From an uncultured Chlorobiaceae bacterium (GTDB lineage: Bacteria; Bacteroidota; Chlorobiia; Chlorobiales; Chlorobiaceae): a DNA stretch of 64,000 bases. Below, piece after piece: positions 28,740 to 36,999 of the stretch; the stretch's first letter is position 1, and each line of letters begins with the position of its first letter. The DNA lies in contig CAIJPS010000103.1 of assembly GCA_903822595.1 (NCBI GenBank), positions 37,353-101,352 on the forward strand, given 5' to 3'. The position numbers and the translations under genes were made by a program. The notes under the pieces are model-generated. The model was given only the letters and a program-made list of their open reading frames with translations. It was not told the origin of the DNA and searched no databases.

Positions 28740-31538
28740 TCAGGGCTTGGGAGCCTGAAGCGGCTTTTCTTTGCCAGATTTAACAGGAGTCACTCCGTTT
28801 GGTTCAGCAGGGGCATCCACACTCGGTTGAGCGGGACGTTCTTCGAGCACCAGATTGATATTATCGATGTATGAGCCCTCTGGCGGTATGGTTACCTGTT
28901 GCAGTGGTGAGGTGGTTTCCAGTTTCGCAGCCTGATCGGGCGATATGCGCACAATACACTTTCCTGGTGGCAGGGCTCCGAGAATGTAGACACCGTCATA
29001 TTCCGACCTGGCCTTCCCGATCACCTTGTCCTGCATGTTGATGGCTTCTATGCTGATTCCCGAAGCCGGACTGTCAACACCCTCTTTTTTTCTGTAGACC
29101 GTACCGCTTATTTCACCCGTTACCCATACGGGAAATTTTACCGGAACCGCATAGCCTGGCCGGGGCACCACACGAACACCCTTGTCGGCGGGTAACCAGA
29201 GCAGCTCTTTCAGTGTTGAGGGTGAAAGGGAGATATCGGTAGGAGTGTTTGGTGCAATCCCCTGGAGAAAAGCAATACCGTTTGATCCGGTCAGGGTGCG
29301 GTGGCTTTGCTGGTTGACAAAAAAACCGGCATCCTTGATGGTGTTCTCCCCCGCATCCCACTCCCTGTTGCGATTGTTGTCGAGATAGGCAAGGGAGGAT
29401 ATTGCGGCCTGCTGGCTGCTCAAACTTCCGTCGGTTTTCCATTGACCGCTTTGTCCGTCATGGCTGATATTTGTCGAGAGCTGTATGCCCAAACTCCAGG
29501 CTCCGCCCGGAGTATAGTTGCCCGTAATCCCCATAGCCATAGCGTTGAAGGTATGGTTGAGCCCCATTGATGCGGTCCATGACTTGCTCAGGGGGGTATA
29601 AGTAATATTGTTGACCAGCAGCCACTCATGCGGCAGGTGCAGCTCGCAGGTTGTTCCAACGGTATTGATTACCCTCACAGGCAAAAGTTTATAATCGACT
29701 TGTGCCCTGAAGAGGAGGCTCCTTTGCGTCAGGCTTGCATAAGAGCTGCCCGAAAGGGTATTGCTTTCCCTACCACCCTCGGCTGTCCGCTCAACGGTAA
29801 CCGTGTGCCGGTGATCGATGCCCCATGTCCGCTGGCTGCTCGTTATGATAGCACTTTTCGATTTGCGAAGCTCGTCATACTCTGTCTGGGCCAAAGTCAT
29901 GGAGAAACGCGAATTGGTTAAAAAGAAGAGGGGATTCAGACCATCGAGTCGTATATCCCACTTCCTCAGCCAGGAGATGGTTCCCGTGGTGGTATGCCAC
30001 TCCTTGTCAAAGTCTTGCACTGTGGCGGAGAGACTGATCGGCCCCAGGCTCGTCTGGGCACCTGCCTGTCGGGCCCACTGACTGGTGGCAAGATTTCGGG
30101 CCATCTGCAGGTCAAGCTGTATCATCTTGAAGTAGCCGCTGAAACCTGCCCCTGCATAGTTCTGCCGTTCGCCGTCAACAAGGACTGATGCAAGATAATT
30201 GGATTCAGTGAGTAACTTGCTGATGCCGAGCGTACTCTTCCATGTCAAGAGCGGCGCCGGATCTCCGGTTGGGGAGGTGAGCAGTGAAGGCTGCGAAGCG
30301 TTGGATGCTGTGAGCTGGTAGTTGAAGCTTCCCGGCTCGATCATGTTGCGCCCGACATTATAGATATGACTCTCAACCCGCTTTTCGCCCTGGGGGCCGT
30401 GGAAGATAAGGCGCAGTTCATTGAGGCCATAGAGAAGCGGAATGTCGACAAACGCATAACTCTCCTGCGGATTTGAAGGGCGATAATCGAGCAGGTTAGC
30501 GTTACTGTAGAGTTCCACATCCCACCCCTTGGCGAGAAAACCACGCAGGGTGAGCTTGTCAAAAAATGAGGATTGATTGAGCGGGTAGTTACTGATCATG
30601 AAACCTGCCCCGACACTGCCGCCGATCAGCGGCAGTGTCTCGGGCTGAATATCCCCGATGGCGATTTTACGGGCATCAAGCATTGCCAACATTCCGCCTG
30701 AGGGATGTTCCCGTTCAAGGAGCAGGGAGGCGTTGTCAATTCCGATAATTGATTTTCCGGCAGCCGCAATCTGGCCTGAAAGATCAAGCCGCCCGCTCAT
30801 CCAGAGAAAATCGCCAGAGAGATGGGTGTAATAGCTGCTGTTTACGGGATTTATTTTTCCCCCACCTTCTCCGGTCAGTGAAGGGGAGAGAGAGATGTCG
30901 ATACTTGGTCCACCCAGAAACCGGTAGGGCATGTCGAGCATGGGGTAGCCGGAATCCTTGTAATTTCCGTAACCCCAGGTATTGGAGCCCCTCTGGCTGC
31001 GTGCCATCCGCTGTTGGATGGGGAGCATTTCAAAGGGACGGATATCGACCGCTGCATCAAGGCGGTTGGCATCGATGCGCAGGGCAAGCCACTCGGCAAG
31101 CAGCCCGCTTTCAACATAGATATCGTCCGGGAGGGCGACCACCAGTGCAGGATCGTATCGGTACGACTTGCCGGAGACAGTAATGGAGGAGCTCGCCATG
31201 TCGAGCCGGAATGGTTGTGACGGGTTGGCTACATGACCTTCTCCGCTCCGTTTGGCGGGGTCAACGGTAATGCCAAGTTCGAGGTTGCGGCTCAACTCAC
31301 CAAGGGGGAGAAAAAGGCCGGGAGGGGCTGAGTAGGTGACGAGATTACCCTCAAGTGTCGATCCACCGAGCCGAACGACGCAAAGCAGCATAAAGTCATC
31401 ACTGAGGGTCGTTGGCTGCCCTGCGTTTTTGCTCTCGGCACCATGCAGAAGCCTCGTCAGAAAGGCGTTCACAAGGCAGAGCCAGAAGAGCAAAAGGAGT
31501 GAACTCCGTACAACTCTGAAAAAATTATGCAATGACAA
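28740..31538 (-). CDS. Usher-like outer-membrane protein with C-terminal CnaB/carboxypeptidase-regulatory-like domain
   Basis: 932 residues with a TTG start at 31538; signal peptide about 12-35. Residues about 50-160 form an N-terminal domain with PLGELSRNLEL and DDIYVESGLLAEW, then a long beta-rich barrel-like stretch (about 190-710) with many aromatic, alternating strands. Near 715 comes a SLAYLDNNRNREWDAGE calcium-type loop, and at about 815-895 an Ig-like sheet (VYRKKEGVDSPASGISI, YDGVYILGALPPGKCIVRI). A Pro-rich tail ends it. This is the plan of CS1/alpha-like ushers and related proteins annotated as carboxypeptidase regulatory-like. Its start overlaps a leftover chaperone tail, and the DUF4402 genes surround it. 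Assignment as usher is strong from context, moderate from sequence. Confidence 0.75.
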   Translation of the reverse strand: MSLHNFFRVVRSSLLLLFWLCLVNAFLTRLLHGAESKNAGQPTTLSDDFMLLCVVRLGGSTLEGNLVTYSAPPGLFLPLGELSRNLELGITVDPAKRSGEGHVANPSQPFRLDMASSSITVSGKSYRYDPALVVALPDDIYVESGLLAEWLALRIDANRLDAAVDIRPFEMLPIQQRMARSQRGSNTWGYGNYKDSGYPMLDMPYRFLGGPSIDISLSPSLTGEGGGKINPVNSSYYTHLSGDFLWMSGRLDLSGQIAAAGKSIIGIDNASLLLEREHPSGGMLAMLDARKIAIGDIQPETLPLIGGSVGAGFMISNYPLNQSSFFDKLTLRGFLAKGWDVELYSNANLLDYRPSNPQESYAFVDIPLLYGLNELRLIFHGPQGEKRVESHIYNVGRNMIEPGSFNYQLTASNASQPSLLTSPTGDPAPLLTWKSTLGISKLLTESNYLASVLVDGERQNYAGAGFSGYFKMIQLDLQMARNLATSQWARQAGAQTSLGPISLSATVQDFDKEWHTTTGTISWLRKWDIRLDGLNPLFFLTNSRFSMTLAQTEYDELRKSKSAIITSSQRTWGIDHRHTVTVERTAEGGRESNTLSGSSYASLTQRSLLFRAQVDYKLLPVRVINTVGTTCELHLPHEWLLVNNITYTPLSKSWTASMGLNHTFNAMAMGITGNYTPGGAWSLGIQLSTNISHDGQSGQWKTDGSLSSQQAAISSLAYLDNNRNREWDAGENTIKDAGFFVNQQSHRTLTGSNGIAFLQGIAPNTPTDISLSPSTLKELLWLPADKGVRVVPRPGYAVPVKFPVWVTGEISGTVYRKKEGVDSPASGISIEAINMQDKVIGKARSEYDGVYILGALPPGKCIVRISPDQAAKLETTSPLQQVTIPPEGSYIDNINLVLEERPAQPSVDAPAEPNGVTPVKSGKEKPLQAPKP

Positions 31539-31605
31539 GCTGACTCTCGGCGAGTACCCGTTCAGTGCCGTTTTCCTGATTTCGGTAGCGAACGATCAGG
31601 TGTAG
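31525..31605 (-). pseudogene. Remnant of a periplasmic chaperone C-terminus upstream of the usher
   Basis: The frame ends LHLIVRYRNQENGTERVLAESQLVIA then stop, matching the last residues of the intact chaperone (ELIVRYISTENGAEQLIAESQIAVP). The 81 bases align without gaps to 32622-32702, the intact gene's 3' end. No further chaperone sequence is seen upstream. Its stop codon lies 11 bases inside the usher gene, so it may be kept because it couples usher translation. Confidence 0.75.
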
Positions 31606-31725
31606 CACAGAAAAACTACAGCTACAGTCTACAAAAGAGAACATTACTATCCAAAAAGGAAGAGAGTGAAATGGCTGTCTATCTACCTCTTTGCAGGAGA
31701 TTATCAACAAAGCGGCTGTTTTCTT

Positions 31726-31764
31726 CGCAACAGAAAACGGGAGTAATGCGCTTTTTCTGTTGCG
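31726..31764. other. Perfect 12-bp inverted repeat after DUF4402 gene C
   Basis: CGCAACAGAAAA (31726-31737) pairs with TTTTCTGTTGCG (31753-31764). It lies 10 bases after the stop of the DUF4402 gene in transcription order and before the usher, so it could limit read-through or protect the upstream message. No T-run follows on the minus strand. Confidence 0.6.
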
Positions 31765-31773
31765 GGGAACGAA

Positions 31774-32304
31774 TCAGTCATAAGCAGCGGTCACCGTAAA
31801 TGTACCAGTGTAGGAGCCAGGAACCTGATCTGCAGGGACATGCAACTTTCCACCAACCCTGAATGAACCTCCAGTCCCAATCAGTGTGCCCGTTACAACG
31901 AGTCCTGTGCCTGATAACGTAGAGGTAAAGGTATCCACCGTCATCGTCTCGGTGCTACCTATTTTTGTAATCGTGGCAGTTGATGGTAATGTTACTGCGA
32001 AGGCTGAATTCGATTCTCCGGAGAGCGTAAATGCTGCCGGGCCATAGGTTGAGGAGATGACCTGCACACCAGAAGGTGTTCGTGCACCACTGCCAAAAGG
32101 ATTAATGACCACCGTGCCACCAATTGCATTTGGAACAATGGTACCAAATGCCAGGTCACCTGATGTAGAGGTAGTTCCATCCTTGGTAATGGAGAGCCCT
32201 CCCGCTAATTTTGCTGTAGCGTTGGCCGTGCCATCCACCCCGGTCTCACTTCCGAAAGCGAGCAACGCCGCCATGATGGAGGTCGCAATCATTATCTTTT
32301 TCAT
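31774..32304 (-). CDS. DUF4402 pilin-like protein C
   Basis: 176 residues from the ATG at 32304 (AAAGAGAG upstream). Signal peptide (MKKIMIATSIMAALLAFGSE). The N-terminal strand segment (ANATAKLAGGLSI) precedes the LAFGTIVPN motif. The chain ends GSYTGTFTVTAAYD, again with Gly at -14 and Tyr at -2. Predicted secreted fibre subunit. It sits between the intact chaperone gene and the usher, separating a pair that was probably once adjacent (see the chaperone remnant at 31525). Confidence 0.83.
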   Translation of the reverse strand: MKKIMIATSIMAALLAFGSETGVDGTANATAKLAGGLSITKDGTTSTSGDLAFGTIVPNAIGGTVVINPFGSGARTPSGVQVISSTYGPAAFTLSGESNSAFAVTLPSTATITKIGSTETMTVDTFTSTLSGTGLVVTGTLIGTGGSFRVGGKLHVPADQVPGSYTGTFTVTAAYD

Positions 32305-32621
32305 GATGCTCTCTTTGTTGAATTGTGCCAATATTTCCACACTTCATTTCCTTTCTCTTATACGGGTTTCGTATACTTTGCTTGGAATAAAATATATAAA
32401 AAATATATATAAAACAGCGGATTTTGATAGATAATGAGTATAAAATGTTCCGGATTCTCATCACTTTGCCGGTAAGAGCATTTGTACTGTTGATGGATTT
32501 ACAGTGCAAAAAGAGCAGGGGAGCCATGTAGATTCAGCACCAGCCAATCCTGGGGAGGATATGTCTGGCGATAAACAAATTTGATTGCGGGGGATTCTTA
32601 TGCGAGTGACAGAGCGAAACC
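32305..32621 (-). promoter_or_regulatory. Leader of DUF4402 gene C, with a 14-base block shared with gene A
   Basis: 317 AT-rich bases without a recognised gene. The 14-base block AATATATATAAAAC at 32402-32415 is identical to 34927-34940 upstream of DUF4402 gene A, at 98 and 130 bases from the start codons. On the minus strand it reads GTTTTATATATATT and could be a shared promoter element. A run of such length in AT-rich DNA could also arise by chance. Confidence 0.4.
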
Positions 32622-33479
32622 TTATGGAACGGCAATCTGACTTTCAGCGATAAGCTGTTCTGCGCCATTTTCCGTACTGATATAACGGACGATCAACTCT
32701 CCACCACTGAGTTCAATGCCTTTTGGAGGGGATAGGGCCAGAAGCACATTGCGTTTAGGATTGGGGGTATAGACAGCAACGCCATTCATCGCGCCCACAG
32801 TGACAGCTTTGCTCCCCTTGCTTTTCCATTGAACCATCAGATCAGCGTATGTTGAACGGCTTCCATCGCGTTCAATGGTCAGGTGGAGCCCTTTCGAATC
32901 ATAACGAAGGCCGCTCAACCGTGTGGTCGCTTTCAGCGAACCATGGCGCACAATGACCGGGATTGTTACACCATAGATGGGTATGAGTTTGATCTGTATG
33001 CCACGGCTTACCGAATCGGGTTTGACCGCATCCTCAGCGGAGGGGATGAGACGAAAGCTCAGATGGGAACGGTATTCGCCCTCGGCAAGGTCAGCGGGTT
33101 TACGCAACATCATGCGAACCATCTGTACTTGGCGGGGCTCCAGGATTACCCTGCGGGGTGTAAACCGGACGAAAGGGTCAGCAAAGTGTTCCTGAGGGTC
33201 TGCCGGGGTTGTGGTGTCGATCTCCTTTATCTCTCCGGTTTCACTCATGCGGCACTGTACAAAAGAGATCGCATAGGTATGCACCTTTTCACTGCGGTTG
33301 ACCAGTGCCAATTCGGCGGTACGCATCTCCCCCTCAAAAACAAGCCGCGTCGGTGTGATGAGAAGATCCTGAATTGACGAGCCGGCAGATGCGGGAGTAT
33401 CAGCGGCCAATGCGAACTTGCCATTTCCAAGCGTAGCAACAACCACGAAGAGTACCGAAAGTAGAGACTTGATTTTCAT
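32622..33479 (-). CDS. PapD-like periplasmic pilus chaperone
   Basis: 285 residues, longer than most PapD chaperones (about 230-250). Signal peptide ends near KFALAAD. Two Ig-like parts: residues about 40-160 hold TPTRLVFEGEMRTAELALVNRS and the G1-like strand PRRVILEPRQVQMVRMMLRKP, followed by EYRSHLSFRLIP; residues about 170-285 form the second domain. In chaperone-usher systems this protein lends a strand to each pilin in the periplasm and hands it to the usher. It sits between DUF4402 genes B and C on one strand. A copy of its last 26 codons also lies just before the usher gene. Confidence 0.85.
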   Translation of the reverse strand: MKIKSLLSVLFVVVATLGNGKFALAADTPASAGSSIQDLLITPTRLVFEGEMRTAELALVNRSEKVHTYAISFVQCRMSETGEIKEIDTTTPADPQEHFADPFVRFTPRRVILEPRQVQMVRMMLRKPADLAEGEYRSHLSFRLIPSAEDAVKPDSVSRGIQIKLIPIYGVTIPVIVRHGSLKATTRLSGLRYDSKGLHLTIERDGSRSTYADLMVQWKSKGSKAVTVGAMNGVAVYTPNPKRNVLLALSPPKGIELSGGELIVRYISTENGAEQLIAESQIAVP

Positions 33480-33556
33480 AGGGAAGGACAGATACTGTTT
33501 TTATAGGAACAGCAACAGACAACGCAACGTACAAAGCAGAGTATAGTAAAAATAAA

Positions 33557-34102
33557 TTAATTGTTATGCACGTCTACGGTAAAGATCCCTGAGTAGGCTC
33601 CGGGAGCCTGATTGATACCCACGTTCAGTGTTCCCCCCACGTGAAATGAAGCGCTGCCGGTGCCATCAAATGTCCCTGTATACACGCCATTATTTCCGTT
33701 TTGTTGCAAATCAGAGGTAAAGATGTCCACCATCATCGTGATATTGGTATTGGCTGTGTTTCTGATGGTAATGCGAACAGGCAAATTTATATGGAATCTG
33801 CTGGTATTATTGCTGGTGCTGGGTGATCCTGTGATGTTAAACAGTGCGGCTCCGTAGAGTGAGTTGACCAGTGTTACTCCCCCTGCGGGAGTGCGTGCTC
33901 CGGTTGCGGGGTTGACGGTGACTGTTCCTGTCTGTGTCGCCCCTGGAACAATGGTTCCAAAGTCAAGATCATTAAGAAAGCCAATGCCCACCGGTGCAAC
34001 AATGGTTGCCGTTGCGCTTGTGCTGGCTGTAGCGGCTTGGGCTTCACTTCCAAAAGCGAAAAACAGAAGCATCCAGATGATGGATAAAATATTCCTGTTC
34101 AT
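33557..34102 (-). CDS. DUF4402 pilin-like protein B
   Basis: 181 residues. Signal peptide to about residue 23 (FAFGSEAQAA-TA). N-terminal strand ATATIVAPVGI, then LDFGTIVPG. The chain ends GAYSGIFTVDVHNN: Gly at -14 is kept but the penultimate aromatic of the other three is Asn, with His at -3. That difference could mark it as a terminating or adaptor subunit, or may simply be drift. The chaperone gene starts 77 bases downstream. No clear ribosome site precedes the ATG. Confidence 0.82.
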   Translation of the reverse strand: MNRNILSIIWMLLFFAFGSEAQAATASTSATATIVAPVGIGFLNDLDFGTIVPGATQTGTVTVNPATGARTPAGGVTLVNSLYGAALFNITGSPSTSNNTSRFHINLPVRITIRNTANTNITMMVDIFTSDLQQNGNNGVYTGTFDGTGSASFHVGGTLNVGINQAPGAYSGIFTVDVHNN

Positions 34103-34195
34103 CGGGAATGTTTTATTTTATAACACTGTATGCACATAACACAAGAAAAGGGTGGCATTACCGAATAAAAAAAATCATGGTAGAACCTCAGGAAA

Positions 34196-34235
34196 GGAAA
34201 AAGCCCCTCCTTCTGCCATGCAGGATGAGGGGCTT
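34196..34235 (-). terminator. Rho-independent terminator after DUF4402 gene A
   Basis: On the minus strand AAGCCCCTC (34235-34227) pairs with GAGGGGCTT (34209-34201) and is followed by TTTTTCC (34200-34194). It lies 20 bases past the stop of DUF4402 gene A and 90 bases before gene B. It would make gene A a separate, abundant transcript, with only read-through reaching the others. Confidence 0.85.
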
Positions 34236-34254
34236 GCAAGTAATTGCTTTGCGT

Positions 34255-34797
34255 TTAGTTGTAAACTACGCTCACGCTAAAAGTTCCTGTATAACTTCCG
34301 GCAGCCTGACTGGCACCCACCGTTAGTGTTCCTCCTACGTTGAATGTCTTTTGACCGGCACCATCAAGAGTGATGATTGGACCTAAGTTAGATGTAAAGG
34401 TATCGACAGTCATTATTGCGGTACCAGGCCCAGTCAGAGATGTCGAAGTAGGTAACCCGATAGTGCAGGCTGTAGAAGGCAAGCCTGCAATCGTGAACGC
34501 TGCAGCGGAGACAGGTGTAGCTGAGTTGGTTAGAAGAGTGACATCAGTCCCCGTACGCCCTCCATTTGTTGCGACTACTACTGATCCCTGAAGTGCACTT
34601 GGTACAATCGTTCCAAAGGCAAGACTTTTAACAACTCCCGAAGCATCTGCATTTGTTATGCTGACTGGAGCTATAATGGTTGCGGATGCTGTTGCGCTAG
34701 CTGAATTTGAAAGTGGTTGCGGTGCTACAGCTTGAGCCTCAGAACTGAAACCAAGCAAAGCTGCTGTACATGCGAGTGCCAAAATTCTCTTTTTCAT
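34255..34797 (-). CDS. DUF4402 pilin-like protein A (candidate major subunit)
   Basis: 180 residues from the ATG at 34797; the frame is open for 67 more codons upstream, but those have no signal-peptide form. Signal peptide ends near SSEAQA. N-terminal strand ATASATIIAPVSI, core LAFGTIVPS, and end GSYTGTFSVSVVYN (Gly -14, Tyr -2). First gene of the locus, with a long AT-rich leader and its own terminator; that placement is usual for the most abundant pilin. A Cys in PSTACTIG is the only one in the mature chain, so no internal disulfide is possible. Confidence 0.84.
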   Translation of the reverse strand: MKKRILALACTAALLGFSSEAQAVAPQPLSNSASATASATIIAPVSITNADASGVVKSLAFGTIVPSALQGSVVVATNGGRTGTDVTLLTNSATPVSAAAFTIAGLPSTACTIGLPTSTSLTGPGTAIMTVDTFTSNLGPIITLDGAGQKTFNVGGTLTVGASQAAGSYTGTFSVSVVYN

Positions 34798-35353
34798 GGT
34801 AAATATCCTCTTTTTGTTTGTTGAATGTTTGCTGTCTATAAAAAACCAATTAAGCTGTAATCCGAAGGTCTGATGGGAGTCTTTCAAAACATCCTCTACT
34901 CTCAGCGCCATCTTTTTACTGAGAGTAATATATATAAAACGTGAATATATACAAAAACTATATATGCATTTGTTGCAATTATTTTTTTTGTAAAACAAAT
35001 TTTTTTATTGAAAAAAAGTTAAAGTACTTCTTATTATAGCTTTAAGTTTTTGCTGGATGACGTCTGCGACGAAGTGCTGAAGTATATAATATATATGCGG
35101 TGAGTGTGATGTGTTTTTTGTGATGTAATGCGGGAATTCCTTTCTGGTTGGGGTTGCCTCTTGATGGTGATGAAGGAGTGGTCATGGCGTAATAAATAGT
35201 TTTTTTGTGGCCGTTACCTTTCCCGATGATCACTATATTCCGTAACACTCAATGATGGACTCCATTACGGATTGTTCACCGCTGTTCGGTGTAATGCCAG
35301 AGGATCAGCAACTCTTTTTTTCTCAAGTGAGTATATATATGGTACCGAATATC
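34798..35353. promoter_or_regulatory. Long AT-rich region upstream of the pilus locus and cobU, with 5'-leader hairpin 34897-34927
   Basis: 556 bases between divergent units. TACTCTCAG (34897-34905) pairs with CTGAGAGTA (34919-34927) within the probable leader of DUF4402 gene A, next to the shared AATATATATAAAAC block (34927-34940). No cobalamin riboswitch was recognised before cobU: I looked for a GCCACTG-type B12 box and did not find one. Short open frames here have no recognisable product. Confidence 0.5.
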
Positions 35354-35875
35354 ATGGCGAAGATTGTATATGTGACCGGCGGGGCCCGGAGCGGCAAGAG
35401 CTCGTTTGCCCTGCAGCTTGCTTTACCTTACGGAAATCGTGTGTTTCTGGCGACGGCTGAGCCTTTTGATGGGGAGATGGAGCAGCGTATAGGCAAGCAC
35501 CGGGAGGAGCGGGGTGAGCAGTTTACTACGGTTGAGGAGCCGCTTGCTCTTGACATCGCCCTGCGGGCACTGCCGGAAGGAACAGAGGTGGTGCTGCTCG
35601 ACTGTCTGACGGTCTGGGCAGGAAACCTCATGCACTACGCCGAGGGGAAGGGAGAGGATGAGATTGAACAACACATTGAGCGTTTTCTTGAGGTGTTGCG
35701 CCATCCTCCTTGCGTTCTTGTTCTGGTATCCAATGAGGTGGGGATGGGTATTGTGCCTGAGAATGCTATGGCAAGAAGGTTTCGCGATATTGCGGGTATC
35801 ATCAACCAGCGCGTTGCTTCGCTCGCTACGGAGGCATGGCTGCTTTGCAGTGGTCTGCCGCTTCGTCTGAAGTAG
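35354..35875 (+). CDS. cobU: Adenosylcobinamide kinase/adenosylcobinamide-phosphate guanylyltransferase
   Basis: 173 residues from the ATG at 35354 (MAKIVYVTGG); an ATG at 35339 would add five residues. P-loop VTGGARSGKSSFA at the N-terminus, the guanylylated-His region around IGKHREER, LLDCLTVWAGNL and LVSNEVGMGIVPENAMARRFRDIAG are all diagnostic. It phosphorylates adenosylcobinamide and converts it to the GDP derivative. cobT and cobS follow on the same strand, giving the complete nucleotide-loop assembly block for cobalamin. Confidence 0.95.
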   Translation: MAKIVYVTGGARSGKSSFALQLALPYGNRVFLATAEPFDGEMEQRIGKHREERGEQFTTVEEPLALDIALRALPEGTEVVLLDCLTVWAGNLMHYAEGKGEDEIEQHIERFLEVLRHPPCVLVLVSNEVGMGIVPENAMARRFRDIAGIINQRVASLATEAWLLCSGLPLRLK

Positions 35876-35931
35876 CGAGGGTGCAAACTCGCTGGAGTAA
35901 CCAATAACCAATTAAGAGAGAAAGGATAATC

Positions 35932-36996
35932 ATGCATGAAGAGTTGCAGCAGTTGCTGGATTGTATTCAACCTGTTTCCCGCTCGCTTGGCGATGCGGCC
36001 CAATCCCACCTTGATGATCTGACCAAGCCGCAGGGGAGTTTGGGACGATTGGAGGAGATTGCCCTGAACTATGTTCTGGCGACCGGAAACCTGAAGCCGC
36101 AACTTGCAAAAAAGAAAATCTGCTGTTTTGCTGCCGATCATGGTGTTGCGTCTGAAAAGGTCTCGGCGTTTCCGGCAGAGGTGACCCCCCAGATGGTCTA
36201 TAACATGCTCAGTGGCGGAGCGGCAATCAACGTGTTGACGCGTCATGCGGGTGTTGACCTTGATGTGGTGGATATGGGGGTGAATCATCATTTTCCCGAT
36301 ATGGCGGGGCTCGTCAAAAGAAAGGTTAGGCCAGGCAGCGCCAACATGGCGGTTGGGCCAGCCATGAGTGAAGAGGAGGCCTTGCAGGCGCTGCTTTGCG
36401 GGGCGGAACTGGCGACGGTGGCCCAGGAGGCGGGCTACCATCTCCTTGGAACCGGAGAGATGGGGATTGCCAATACCACTCCGGCAACGGCGCTCTATTC
36501 GGTTCTGCTTGATGTGCCGGTTGAGGGCATTACGGGCAGGGGAACCGGAATTGACGATGAGCGTTTGCGTCACAAGATTGCGGTAATCAAAAAAGCGATT
36601 GCGGTTAATGCTTCCAGTTGCACAACCCCTTTCGGGACGCTTGCTGCGCTTGGCGGTTACGAAATTGCCGCCATAGCAGGATTCATTCTCGGTGCTGCCG
36701 CAGCCCGGATTCCGGTTGTTGTCGATGGTTTTATCTCCTCCGCCGGAGCGGTGGTGGCGCTTAAACTTTGTCCGGAAGTTGAAGGCTATCTCTTTTTCAG
36801 CCACCTTTCCAATGAGCAGGGTCACAGGGCGGTTATGGAGAAGCTTGGCGCCAGGCCGATTCTTGATCTTGATCTTCGTCTTGGTGAGGGAACGGGCGCA
36901 GCCATTGCTATGCAGCTTATTGAGGGTGCTGTGAAAATCTACAATGAGATGGCCACCTTCAGCGCAGCAAGGGTGAGTGAAAAAAGCGGAGAGTAG
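35932..36996 (+). CDS. cobT: Nicotinate-nucleotide-dimethylbenzimidazole phosphoribosyltransferase
   Basis: 354 residues, the standard CobT length. Motifs: [55 protein letters not shown] and, near the C-terminus, the catalytic Glu in [10 protein letters not shown]. It activates the lower-ligand base by attaching ribose phosphate. AGAGAAAGGA precedes the ATG. cobS begins 4 bases after its stop, so the two are translationally linked. Confidence 0.96.
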   Translation: MHEELQQLLDCIQPVSRSLGDAAQSHLDDLTKPQGSLGRLEEIALNYVLATGNLKPQLAKKKICCFAADHGVASEKVSAFPAEVTPQMVYNMLSGGAAINVLTRHAGVDLDVVDMGVNHHFPDMAGLVKRKVRPGSANMAVGPAMSEEEALQALLCGAELATVAQEAGYHLLGTGEMGIANTTPATALYSVLLDVPVEGITGRGTGIDDERLRHKIAVIKKAIAVNASSCTTPFGTLAALGGYEIAAIAGFILGAAAARIPVVVDGFISSAGAVVALKLCPEVEGYLFFSHLSNEQGHRAVMEKLGARPILDLDLRLGEGTGAAIAMQLIEGAVKIYNEMATFSAARVSEKSGE

Positions 36997-36999
36997 GGG

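Noticed and set aside
35041..35353. A cobalamin riboswitch before cobU
   Set aside because: The region is long enough, but I found no GCCACTG-type B12 box or the flanking stem pattern, so it is not called.
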